Source: Mariannaea sp. PMI_226 (Eukaryota > Ascomycota > Sordariomycetes > Hypocreales > Nectriaceae). From it: DNA of 64,000 nt. Both the position numbers and the translations under genes were made by a program. A model generated the notes under the pieces. It had not been told where the DNA came from and did no database searches. It saw only the letters and a list, made by a program, of their open reading frames with translations. Below are positions 35,308 through 47,936 of the stretch, piece after piece (the stretch's first letter is position 1; every line of letters begins with the position of its first letter). The stretch is from contig JANFOG010000006.1 in NCBI GenBank assembly GCA_024336345.1, positions 1 to 64,000 of the forward strand. The letters run 5' to 3'.

Positions 35308-37911
35308 TTAGTGGTCAAAACTGTGATCACAATCAGCCATGCACCACAAATTTACTGCACTCATATCGACGTACTCTTCCCATATTCTACCCTGTACAGC
35401 CTGCAACTCTTCATCTGTCATACGTTTCCCGGTCGTGAAATATCCTTTGAAGTATGGCCCGTTATCTCATGTAATTTTTTTCTCAATCGTGTTGGCTGTA
35501 CTCACCTGCGGTAATCTTTGCATCGATCTCCACTCTTGAATCAGCCGGGATCAGCTCCTCAGGAAGCTCAACCCGCTCATGGATGGGAATGCTGAACCTG
35601 GTTAGCCCTGCCACAGATCTTCTCTCCCGCTTCTTCCTGATTACTTACCCTTGACCAACGATAGCGTCATGTTTCATGCTATGAAGCTTGTCAGCAAATG
35701 TTAGAGATCATATTGGTGAATATAACCTACTTGCTCATGCTCAACATTCTGTCGATTTTCTTGATCCCCAACCAATGGAGAATGTCTGGCATCAACGCCT
35801 GGAATCGCATATCTTTGACACCTGCAATGTTCTCGGTTCGCTTGAAATAATCCGAAGCTCGGTCAGCCCCGCGTTTTCGTGCGTTATAAACCACTGCTCT
35901 TTGTGTCAGTTCCGAACAGCCTGATCACAACAATTGTACACACAATACTATACGTAATGTTAGAATTTGAGCATATTCAGCGGCAGGAATGAACTGACCT
36001 TGGTAACTTCGCCCAATGCTCTTCCTTCTTTGCGGAAATAGATCACGACGCCACTTCCACCGTTCTGAGCTTCCTTGACTGCTTCCTCAATGCCGAAAAT
36101 AAGATAGGGCCGGCATGTGCATATGTCAGATCCAAAGACGTCACTTCCATTGCACTATTATTGTTAGTTGAAAGGAGAGGCTCTATAACGGCACACCAAA
36201 AAAAGAAGGGGGGAGGGGGGGGGTTGAGAAGAAAGGAAAAGTAGGTACCTCGTCGTGAATTCTCAACGACAATCGAGCCGACTCATCAGACATCTTGGCA
36301 GGATCACCGAAACAGTACACTGTCAAACCGCCTGTGTACCGTTAGCTTGACCCTACAAAACCACCAAGCAAAACTGGTACGCACCAATCGGTGGAAGGAA
36401 TACTTTGATGTCACCTCGGGTGATGAGCTTCGAATACGTTAACCCTCAGCACTCTAACTTGTAATCTGGAGAATATCACACCTCTGGATAGCTGCCACCA
36501 GTGTGCTCAAACAATGATCGACGTAATGTCTTCTCATCTGTTGTGTTCATTTAGCTTTTGTCGCTCTTGGCTGTAAGTGATCATACCGATCCCAAATCTT
36601 TCAGCGACGCCGGGCAGATACCAAACCTATTATCCAACTGATTAGAAGAAAAGCCAACAATTCTCAAAGCTTTCACTTACAGGCTCAACTGCGAACTTCG
36701 TCACAGCTAGCTCTCCGCGATCGTTGAGGCAAACCTTGCCATCGGGAACCCTAGAACCAGTCAGTGGAAGTTTGTAAGATTATTCACATGGTTGAAACAG
36801 ACAGGCGTCCTGCTTTGACACTCTCTTCGAGCTCTGGCAACTGACTCAGCGTTAGCCAGCGGTTCATGTCCACATTAAACTCGGAAAGCCCCCACACACC
36901 TTCATGTGAGCCTTAGTGATAGCAATGGTAGGTCGGATGTCGACTGCAAGTTCCAATTAGAAGAGGCTTTCTGGTTTATCGTTGTTGTGGAATATTACTG
37001 TTATCCTTTCCGATATAGTCTTTGAAAACCCATGGAGCGAGATGACCCCAAGGGTCCATTGCCACAATTTTGTCTCGGCCCTCCCACTGAGGGTGCGGGC
37101 CAATTTGGGCAGTTGGCTCGGTGTTGGTGAAATCAGGTCTAGTTGGGAACTCCAGTAAGCAATCGCGTTATTCTTACGATTAACCTGGAAGACAAACCTA
37201 TGATCGCTATCGAGTTCCTTACTCGCAACTGCCAAGGCGTAGTAGATCGAGTACGAGCCACCGCTGTCATTTTACGTTAGCAGCATGACCTTGGACCAGC
37301 ACGGGACGGTGCTGGGACTTACTGGGCTAAGTTCAGACACAAGTTAGCTCGCGCAGGTGCGAAGTTGGGGGGAAACAAGACAAACCTCCAATAGCTAGTT
37401 ATTGAAAAGTAACATTAGCGGTACTCCGTCCATACTAGTTACCTGACAATAGGTAATCACGTACCATTCCGGCGTCGGATAGTCGATGGTGCTCTAGAGA
37501 CAACAATTGGACCTCGTTTAAGCGGATCTGAATTTCCCCAATCCATTGGCAGAGGGTTGATACCAATCTGCTTAGGATATGTCCTGCTGGTATTTAGTAT
37601 CCTGACTATTGCTGGTAACGTAACGGGTGAGAGCCTCACGTCAGGACGATGCGCGAGCTGCTTACAGACGCAATTGGAGAGGACGACAATGCGGCTTGCT
37701 GGGTGTCGACAGTCTTGTATGTGGAAGCTGTTGAAGTATTTCCTTCTTGGCCATTGCTGGTACCAGTAGGCGTAGGAACGGCCTCGGTTCCTTCAGTATC
37801 CACGATTGTCTTGCCAGAAAGGGACTCAACTGCATTAAGTAGTATTGATTGTGTCTGTTGGATGTCCCGCAAGGCATCCATCACATCCCGTTGCTGACCG
37901 TTTAACTCCAT
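35308..37911 (-). CDS. URC1: URC1-type GTP cyclohydrolase II-like protein (uracil catabolism)
   Basis: Nineteen exons read by hand: 37640-37911, 37465-37583, 37386-37394, 37323-37326, 37198-37263, 36999-37138, 36900-36943, 36803-36840, 36681-36750, 36587-36626, 36482-36537, 36385-36427, 36249-36331, 35999-36154, 35944-35947, 35731-35893, 35649-35678, 35506-35591, 35308-35444; 519 residues. The N-terminal half has the fungal URC1 signature (RAPSTIRRRN, GAHGGSYSIYYALAVASKE, MDPWGHLAPWVF). The C-terminal half is GTP cyclohydrolase II: zinc cysteines at 329, 340 and 342 keep the C-x10-C-x-C spacing of RibA, then RKEGRALGEVTKYLVYNA and a D-M-R triad. In Lachancea kluyveri, URC1 is needed to degrade uracil by a ribonucleotide-linked route; the reaction is not settled. 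Two 4-nt exons and one 9-nt exon are required to keep conserved residues. Confidence 0.9.
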
Positions 37912-39452
37912 GACAGCGTGTAAATTATAGCTTGGCGGGCCTACGATAGAATTCCGTTTGGGATACAGTGCGCAAGTCAGGTTGACGCAAAGACCGGGAT
38001 ATGGCTAAGGATCTACCACTTCAGATGCTTCAGCCTTAAGAATGGTGAGACCGAGAAATAAGAAAAGAGGAGGGGAGAAGGATAATATGGGAGGAGAAGG
38101 GAAAGAAAAGAGGAAGAGTGGGAGAAAAGGGAGAAGGGAGATTGAGACTTTGTAGCGAGGAAGGCGGTGCCCTAAATGTATCATGTACCTGCTTTTCTTA
38201 TTCCTCGTTTCCATAAGAAGGTACGTTCCACGCACCAAGTTACCTACGTACGCTACCTTGCCAACCTCCGTCAAGCAAGTACGTCAGGTATCACGCGGAA
38301 ATGCACACCGACCTAAATACTGACGGTGAGCGGCTCTACTACCGGGGCTGGGTCTCGCCTACCGACGCACGTCTGAGTCAAAGTGCCGCTATCATAACTT
38401 CTTGTCATCCAATCCTTGGTTCCAATTGGACTACATGGTACTAGGATGTACCAAGCGGGCTGCTTAGTCCCCGTCTTGATGAGGGTTCACAGCCAAGAAC
38501 GGTCGCTTCTTTGCCTCGGACATTGCGAGATGGCCCTTACTTTCTACCAATAGTACCCGCCGCGAAGTATCTAATCAAGGAGCTATCCGTGTCACAGAAG
38601 GCGGAACAAGAAGGATTTCTCGGAGGCATGATAACAACCGCCTGATGACGCCCCAGAAAGGCGAATGTTCCCAGTTCCAAACCAAGTGCCCCACTGGGCT
38701 CGAAGCTACCCCGCCAAATCTCGGCCCCCTGCAGGTGGATGGGATGCTAGGCCTTATCACCACCTCTTTTCGTTCATCGAGAAAACAAGACTATAGATGC
38801 TCTGCGCAGATTTTGGTGACCTCTCTCCTTCAAATACTGTTTCAACCAGTAACGCCACGCTACTGGAATCCGGTTTAAAGAAAGAAACAGAGAGAGAAAT
38901 TAGTCTCTTATTCAATGAATATTTAGCTTGAGAAGAGTTGGGTTGTAATTATGACGTATCTTATGTGTCTTGTATCTGAAGTCACCTGCCCCAAGGCGCC
39001 TCTTCTCCTGCCGCTGTCAAGTGTTAGCTGTTAGTGTAATCAGAGCGGGGTGGAGAATAGATACCGGCACCGGAGGTCGCCGGCCGCGGACGGACCCCGG
39101 CGTACTCCCGCTTAAATGCATACACTAATAGGAAATCTTATTAGGAGCAACATGTGCCGTACCTGCTGGAACTCTCTGCAACCCAGACCTTAGACTGAAG
39201 GTACCGCCCGAACACCAAGGAAGTACCTTGGTAGGTACCCAGGCACAGTACCACACGCTCCCGACGTACCGCTACTGGGCATGGATGTCACTATATGCTG
39301 AGCACGTGCTCAGTCACGATAAGATAAGCGCTTGTCTCCAAACTCCGTTTGGCGCATTGTTCTGTGCAGCGGGCCCAGAGCCTGACATCAATCAACGCGA
39401 CATTGTGATCTTTCATCAATCCAAGGCGCATCCACCTATCCGCATTGCCGCC
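37912..39452. other. divergent promoter region between URC1 and ELF1
   Basis: 1,541 bp between two start codons facing away from each other. It holds a purine-rich tract at about 38055-38145 (A/G on the plus strand), GTAC/TACC motifs at 38210-38290 and 39225-39245, and a G+C-rich patch at 39061-39110. No gene is supported. Confidence 0.65.
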
Positions 39453-40035
39453 ATGGGAAAACGCAAGAAGTCATCGAGAGGCCCCCAAGGCCCAAAGAGA
39501 GTACGAGGGAAACCCTCTATGATCCTGCGCGCGCGCTCTTGCTAACTCTGGGCGCCCTACAGGCCGACCCGTTACCAAGCACCTTCACGTGCCTCTTCTG
39601 CAACCATGAGAAGTCTGTTACAGTCAAACTCGACAAGAAAGCCGGAGTTGGGCAGCTCGACTGTCGAATCTGTGGGCAAAAGTTTCAATGCGCCGTCAAT
39701 TGTAAGCTCCTGCGCGTCGAGTAGTTCGCCGCAATATGTCCACTGATAGCCTTCTAGATCTATCTGCAGCAGTCGATGTTTACGGTGAATGGGTGGATGC
39801 AGCCGGTATGACCAGCAACTTAATACCCCTGATACTTATACACAAACGCTGACCGATTTTTGCAGAGGCTGTAGCCAAAGAGGACAATGCCAGGGCTACC
39901 TACGCGGGCACGTCTCGAACACTAGGGTCCCAACGAGCGACCGGCGGTCGATCTGCGGTTGACGACGACGACAACGATGATGATAGACGGTCATATGAGG
40001 GTGAGGGGATTGTGGCTGATGATGATGAATATTGA
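39453..40035 (+). CDS. ELF1: transcription elongation factor Elf1
   Basis: Four exons: 39453-39500, 39563-39701, 39758-39805, 39866-40035; 134 residues. The protein starts [16 protein letters not shown], the basic N-terminal tail of the Elf1 family, followed by a four-cysteine zinc ribbon ([12 protein letters not shown] ... [10 protein letters not shown]), the conserved [16 protein letters not shown] helix, and an acidic tail ending DDDEY, longer than in animals and usual for fungi. Elf1 binds the downstream face of RNA polymerase II and helps it pass nucleosomes. The gene lies between URC1 and uracil phosphoribosyltransferase; its stop is 132 bp from the stop of the converging UPRT gene, so the transcripts probably overlap. 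Confidence 0.96.
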
Positions 40036-40167
40036 AGAATGCTCTGGACTGCAAACATCGTGCTTCAAAATCCAAGGACGCGCGTGAACAATACAGCAAC
40101 CGACGCCACATCCATTTCCCTCCCCCGCGATACAAATGAGAACCCAACCACTGCAGCATTCGCCGCT

Positions 40168-41138
<971 letters not shown>

Positions 41139-42475
41139 GGTGCTGACGATGTTGGTGTTAATGAAGCTGATGCTGAGGCCACGCCAAGAGCTTTGTTGGT
41201 ATCAAGTTTCGTGAAGGATACTAAAAGCAAGGGAAAAAAAAGGGCTGCCTCGAAAGCTTCAATAATTTGGCCAATTTATGAAAAAAAAAAAAATTGAAAC
41301 AGAGGATAGAGGTGAAGTGAGTTTGAGCAATGGGCAGATGAAAGGGCTTTCAAGAGCATAAGCTTTGACGAAGAGCCTTATTGAAGAGGGCCTCAGGTCA
41401 ACTTTCTTTGGTGTTTATCGAGGTTCGCTTATATGCATAAAACGGGGCGTAAGAGGGTGTCTTTGGTAGTTAGCTGCCTGCCTATTGTTATGCAAAGCGG
41501 GGAACGCCATACACAAGGGGGACTTGGCTTCCGGCGACAACCGTCCATTCCAACGATAAGGGATTGCGTTGATTTGTACGTGGATCCAACTGGGGAATAC
41601 GCAGGTTGAGCTCAGCCCTTCCCTGTCCAGCTACCAGGCTGAGCAGCGAACCAATGAAAGAGGCATTTCTATATGCGTAGAGTACCTACATGCGGGGAGC
41701 CCCACCTTCGATTTGGTATACTTCACACTCTGGGCATTAAGGCGGTGCACATTCGGTACCTCGATTGTTTCAACATGTATTTATTGTATGGTCTTTTGTT
41801 GGACATAGATCAGCCTTATGGAGGTCTTGGGCTTTAAAAGTCTCGGTCTGGACATGTAACTCAGTAGTTTACAGGATTGAGGCCAAGTATAGGCACCGTA
41901 ATGTACCTAAGTGCTGCTGAAAGACAGGACAGAACATGCCCATAACTAGGTTGAGATGGCTGACACCTCAGTAGGTAAACGCTACCTACCTACCTACCCT
42001 ATCTTAGGCACTCAATGCCTGGTACCCTCGTAGGTACTCCACCTCTTTAAACAATTGCTGGTCAACTTCCTCCCTTAGGTACATTAGTTTAGGTACCTGG
42101 GTACTATTATAGTGCTTTAGCGGGGGGAGGGGGGAAGAGGGAGTGAGGAGCACCTGCTTTGGTCGTGAATTTGGCCCAGGCCTGAAGATGGTTTGGGCTG
42201 GCTCTTCCATTGGTTACGTACCTGCTGACAACATCGAAACCAACCGTGAAGTCAAAATTCCAAAGGCTCGACGCGCCAACCCCCTTGAAGCCGTGTTTCG
42301 TCACATCACCTTGCATCAGAGAACACGCTCTCGCAGTAAGTATTCTGAGGTTTCGGATTACATCCGATCTCCGAACGCAGTTCCACCAAGTTACGGCCTT
42401 CTTCGATTTCGGCCAAACCTATGGACTAGTCCTAGCCTCGTGTTATCGCTGGGTATCTGACATAGCCTTGTCGCG
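41139..42475. other. divergent promoter region between UPRT and Wapl
   Basis: 1,337 bp. An A run lies at 41281-41292. From 41978 to 42115 there are many TACCTA/GTACC motifs (including four consecutive TACC units near 41984-42000). No gene is supported; open frames at 42004-42460 are incidental. Confidence 0.65.
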
Positions 42476-44848
42476 ATGGCATCTCGGACCGGCTCATCCA
42501 TACCTGGAAAGGGACGACCGCTCACGTACGGCAAAACGGCGCGCAAAAGACAAACAGATGCCGTTCCGCTGCACGCCGCAGAATCTCGCGCTCCTTCTCT
42601 AAATCGCCCCGCGATCGCTACCGCAACCGATGAAGTCGCAAAGCCATCAAAGCCGCGCCCAGCAGCTAGTGTCCACACAAGCCTTCAGATTATCTCAAGT
42701 CCTTCGGACTCTTCGAAGGCACGCCAGACGCAATCTCGAGATGATGCGAATTCGAGAAAACGGAAGCGCCCCCAAGCTGCATCCTCGGATACTCGTAGCG
42801 AAAATCTTTTGACATCAACCTCTCCAGGTTGCCTCAGATCCAATGTCTTTCCTCCACGGGCTCACTCAAATTTATCAACGAAGACCGTTTCAAGTAGTGG
42901 CTCTGAGCTTCCAAGACGTCCTAAGGACCAGGAAATTCAGAAAAAATCTAGTGCGCTGAACCGTTCTGCTCAAGACCCAATAATGGGCCCACGGATAAGA
43001 CAGAGTCGTTTGGAGGCAACCACTCCTAGCATGAAACGGTCGGATACGCAAAACTCGAGTGCCTCAGAACGCCGACCCCGCTTGATTGATGCACTCGCTG
43101 CCCAGAGACCTAGCAGCCCGGACTCCGATTCATCCACAGATGAAGAGGGACCTACGCAATTATCCCTCTTCAGCGGACCAGCAACACCTACCCACCAGAC
43201 GCCCACCTTGAATCGAGAAGATTCGGTTACGCGCCTAAGGGCTCGTCCCGGTGTAGTTTTACAAGGTAAAAGGGTGAAATTTACCTACGGACAGAGCCGA
43301 ACGATCCTCAACGATTCCCAAAAGACTACTGATTCCGGCATAGCCAGTTCTCAAGATGACATATTACTGGCAACTCCCCCAGAACTTTCTCAACCTGATC
43401 TCTTCTCGTTTGATGATGAGGATGTTGATGAGGATGGAGACATCCGACCTGCAATCAAGAGTGTACACGAGCTTCGCCGCGCCGGAGCCAACAATCGGTT
43501 TGCTGACGAAATGGAGGATCTTCTTGCCAGAATTGGATCTCCGGGCAGTGCGCCATCTTCCATGAGGAGGAATGCATTGCTGGAGTTGGCCCAAAAATTA
43601 CAGCGCAGAGATTTCATCACGCAATTCCGCGACCATGCAACCCGTGATAAGGTGGCAGTAAACATCGGCCAAGAGGAAGACGTGATCACCGGCTTTGCTC
43701 TCACATCTATATTGATTACTTTTCTTAAGTTCAGCCCTACACCTCATCTCATCCCACAATTAGCCGCAGACGGGCTGGGAAAGATGTTGGGTCGCCTCCT
43801 CTTGATCTCCGAAGATATTGTTGAGCTATCCTTTCAGAAGAGGATGAAGCTTTCCGGAGTAAGTAGGAGGTCCGTTGGCGAGGTTAAGTCAGCTATGGCT
43901 CTTTTGGATATTTGGCAGGGCCAATGTCCAGAGAAGCTATCCTGCCAAACCCTTGCTTTGCATCTCTTGAGCATCTTATGCCAGGTGGACCCAGGATACT
44001 CCGCAGGTGTTGTTAAGGATGCGAAGAAAGAGTTGACTAGTATCATGGCAAGCTATGTTGACGGTGATCACACCCACAACCCAAACCTTGCTCTTGTCAT
44101 CTCTATTCTCGAGTCACAGTCTACGTTGACGATGGGCGACGACAGCGAAGTCTCCTGGATCCTCTCCGAGACACCCATAGTAGCACGGTTTTTATCAAAC
44201 GCTTTACTTCAGTGGTCAGAAAAGCCCACGGAGCTGCAATCTAAGATCCTCAAGTTGGCCATAAACACGTCAAACACTGCTCGGGGAGCAGCAGGACTCA
44301 ATGACGGAGTTTTAATGTCAAGATTATCAGCACAGATATGCTTGGGATTTGAATCCGCGCAAGAGGCGGTGAGCAATCGACGTCTTCGTACCGAGACGTA
44401 CGATGGTCTCTTGCTGATTCTGGGCGTAATGATCAACATCTTGGAGCACTGCGAACCAGCTCGAGAGACTGTAGTCGGCGAGTCACTAGAAAGCCTCATT
44501 ACTCTCTATTTGCAACATCAAGCATCAACAAGCGAGGTCAGTGTGTTGTAGAAATGCAGAGACATGCTCACCCTTCCATCAATTCCTTTGACGCTAACAA
44601 GACTGCAGGCTGACTCGGTCGAGAAATCACAACTCAGCGTGGCAGTGGGATATCTTGCTGTCCTCCTCGGTTACCTTTCATTAGTAGGAACCGTCCGGCG
44701 CCGGTTGGTCCAGAGGACGGACGGTGAGGGAATCCGTGGTTTGATTGGATCGATTCAAGAATTCATTCGTATGTATAGATCTGTGGATAGTAAGGTGCAT
44801 GAACTCGAAGGCCTGGTAAATGAACTCCAGCAACTGCGACGGATGTAG
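42476..44848 (+). CDS. Wapl/Rad61-family cohesin release factor
   Basis: Two exons, 42476-44536 and 44609-44848; 766 residues. The N-terminus carries the fungal PLTYGKTARKR motif, then about 320 residues of S/T/P/R-rich, probably disordered sequence with a second FTYGQSRTI motif, and from about residue 325 the WAPL helical-repeat domain, starting IKSVHELRRAGANNRFADE and including LLELAQKLQRRDF, VGYLAVLLGYLSLVG and a C-terminal helix ending in ELQQLRRM. Wapl binds Pds5 and Scc3 and opens the Smc3-kleisin gate to release cohesin from chromatin. The 72-nt intron separates the last 79 residues and has a CGCTAACAAG branch site. Its start lies 1.3 kb from the divergent UPRT gene. The gene looks intact. 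Confidence 0.92.
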
Positions 44849-45841
44849 GGTTAGAGCGAAAGATAGATGTACACTATAGGAAAGGATACAAAAACGACAT
44901 GCCACCTTTATTCACCATCCAAAACTTTATACCTAAAAACATGGCTGAGTAAGATCAAACGAAGATGATAGATGGGTACGGTGCGGTTCAGGCATGGCAG
45001 GGAGAGTGAAGCCAAGAGATGGTCAAGGCCAGATGCATGGGATTCAGTTTGCCATAACTTGCATTTGATTCACATCATCACCTGGCAAACTGATGGAGAA
45101 TTCACATAATTTATAGACGCACTTGGAAGCAAAGAGATTAGATTGAGTGCCAACCTTCTCCGCGGCAGAATGGTCCATTTTCTCATTCGTTTCGGCGACG
45201 GCGATTCAATAGATGCATGCCTAGCTTGCTCGTTTGCAAACCACAAGGACGCCATACCGAAGGTACCGTAGGCACAAGCTAAGTACCTACGGTAGGTATG
45301 GAAGGCGCCGTACTTGTTCAAGTACCTTTTTCAGCTTGGTGGTGGGGCCGCCAGTGAGGGTCCCTGTATGAGTTAGGAACCGAAGCTCTGAGTTTCCAAG
45401 GATGGCTATGATGCAAGGGGGGGCAAAGGGAGGGAGGGGCCAGAAGGGGGCAGGAAATGGAGGGGCGCGCTTGGTAGTGGGGGGAAGAAGACTGCGCACG
45501 GAGGAGAGCGCATTCCCAAAGTTGTCATGCTGCACACGGCACACCCGTATGTCCGTAGTATTCCTTCTAGAATCAGCACACCGGCACCCGCTGAGGAAGG
45601 CTACAATCACGTCCTGCATGACGACGACCTTCTGAGACATACAGATTACGGTAGCGTCGACTCTCGGCTATCGAACTAAGGTATCTTCCAGGCCAACAAC
45701 CCCTGGCTCGGTTTGCTGGTTCGTCCCTAGAAATCCTGACATTTTCCTCATCACCAGAAAACGACCAGTCTTTCACCATCCAGCCTTCCGACTTCGCCAC
45801 TGCGACTACGACCGCACAATCGTGGTCGCCCTAGGATTACA
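44849..45841. other. intergenic region upstream of Rheb
   Basis: 993 bp. A perfect 9-bp inverted repeat TACCGTAGG/CCTACGGTA lies at 45264-45272 and 45286-45294 among further GTACC motifs. A G-rich tract occurs at about 45416-45490. No gene is supported. Confidence 0.6.
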
Positions 45842-46601
45842 ATGCCCTCTCCCAAGCAAAGAAAGATTGCCATTGTAGGCAGCAGGTCTGTCGGTATGTT
45901 TTTTTTTCTTTCTACGTGAGACGATCCGCCTCTCTCCTCTCCTCCCCTCTTCTGGAGTGGGCATTGTGGGCATGTGAAAGGCTGTTTCTTGCCTCCCTCC
46001 CAAATGACAAATTGCTCACTTTCAGCAGGCAAATCATCTCTTGCGGTTCGATTCGTAGACGGCCATTTTGTTGACAGCTATTACCCGACAATTGAAAATA
46101 CCTTCAGCAAGACCATCCGATACAAGGGCCAGGACTTTGCGACCGAGATTGTGGACACAGCTGGTCAGGACGAGTACAGCATCCTCAATTCGAAGCATTT
46201 CATCGGTATCCACGGATATATGCTAGTGTATTCTGTGTCATCCCTACCATCTTTTGAGATGGTTCAGGTCATTCGGGAAAAGATTCTTAGTCACTTGGTA
46301 AGTGCCCATCTGCGCAGACAGTGAAGAGAGTGCGGGTTACTGATATCACTTCCTGTAACAGGGCACCGAGTCGGTTCCCATTGTTATTGTTGGTAACAAG
46401 AGCGATTTACGTCCCGAGCAGCGCCAGGTTACCGCTGAGGATGGCCAAAAGGTGGCCGAGAAGATCCAATGCGGATGGACAGAAGCCAGTGCTCGATACA
46501 ACGAAAACGTCGGGAAAGCTTTCGAGCTGCTCATTGGCCAGATTGAGAAGTCACAGAATCCTGGAGAAGCCCCCGAGAAGAGCAATTGCCTGTTGATGTA
46601 G
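45842..46601 (+). CDS. RHB1: Rheb-family small GTPase (TOR activator)
   Basis: Three exons: 45842-45893, 46029-46297, 46362-46601; 186 residues, like fission yeast Rhb1. The P-loop reads GSRSVGKSS (residues 13-21), with the arginine at position 15 that is typical of Rheb instead of the glycine of Ras. The effector region is SYYPTIENTF, switch II is DTAGQDEYSI, the base-binding motif is NKSD, and the protein ends in the CAAX box CLLM, predicting farnesylation. Rheb-GTP activates TOR complex 1 under control of the TSC complex; in fungi it is also tied to arginine uptake. The first intron ends in a double CAGCAG acceptor; only the second CAG gives the normal P-loop. Confidence 0.95.
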
Positions 46602-47936
46602 AACCACATCCTTCAGCAACATTGGGCATTTTTGACTATAAAACATCATAATTTCCATCCAGCCCGGACATTCCAGGAGTGTCCAGCCAACTACCAACAA
46701 CACATCATTTGAACAGAGTCGAAACAGCTTTCTATTGAGAAGTGTTGCCATGGGGGGAGGGTAAAGGACGGGCCACAAGGAAGGTCTGGCTCACCGGCGC
46801 AAGATGCTCTTTTTTTTTTGTCCGATTTACTTGAAGCTCCTGATCTTTTTTCTGTGTATTGTACGGAGTATTTGCCAAATTTTTGTCTTTGCCTATTATC
46901 TACATAGAATATATGGAGTTGTTTGTTTCTCCTTGCTCTTTTTTAGTAAAATTCAGCTGAGGGCCAAAAAGAAAACCTCCAAGCGTGGAAGGCAACCGCC
47001 TTCAGGTCTCCCATTGATGGCTGAAAAGTAAGGAGAGGTCACTACTCGGCTGATCACGGCTCTCATGAGTCCGATTGACGCTTCAGTCTGCTCAAAAATC
47101 ACCAATCTATTCGCTACTCGGGCCGGTTCTTATTCGTGATCAAGCGACCAGAGAAGGTGTACTCATCTGTAAAGTACTGCGGTACCAAGTTCTGCGGCCA
47201 GCCATGTGCTGCACCCTGGCAGGGAACATAGCATCAATCATGTGAATGTGCAGGATGGGCGTGATCTAATCCGTCGGGGGTTAGCATCCCGCAATCGGCG
47301 GCTCGGTAGCTGCATTGCACATTGCTTTAACGGTGATTGGTGTCATTGGTAGTTGCATGGGAGTCTGTGCCTTGTTGACCTCCTGACTGGGGACCGCTGG
47401 GAGAGTTGACCTAGGTACACATCTACCTACCTTGCCTACCTACCAACCTAGTAGTCACGACAGCATACCAACACTCGTCAACGATGGAATAAATATGTTA
47501 ACAAATTGATGAACTAGGGTTCAATGATCTTCCAGAAAGCCATATCACTTTCCATGGTCATGCACAATTGACGACTGTACAATATCACCCTTGTTCCTCT
47601 ATTCAACCCCTAAAGACACCCTGTGATCATTTACTAGTCAATCCCTTGGTTAAGATGTTGCAGGTATGTAACTTATGTAACCCCCTAATTGGTGGTGGAT
47701 GTGCCTCTAGCATCTAAGCCCCAACTCATTCAGGCCTCACGACGTCCAACCACACCAGTCCTTTGGCCATAAGAACCTCAAAATCACTTTGAGGAATTAT
47801 TCTATTATTTCCTAGTCTCTATCGCATTTTATTGCACCTTTCTCCGTCACTCCACCCCCAAAAGCCTACTACTCACAATATCCAAACACATCGAATCCTA
47901 AGCCCAATAAGAGAAGTTTCGGTTTTCTACACTGCC
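46602..47936. other. intergenic region between Rheb and the ZUP1-like gene
   Basis: 1,335 bp. It holds the Rheb 3' flank with T runs at 46807-46820, and a TACCTACC cluster at 47411-47455. No coding frame or RNA gene is supported. Confidence 0.6.
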
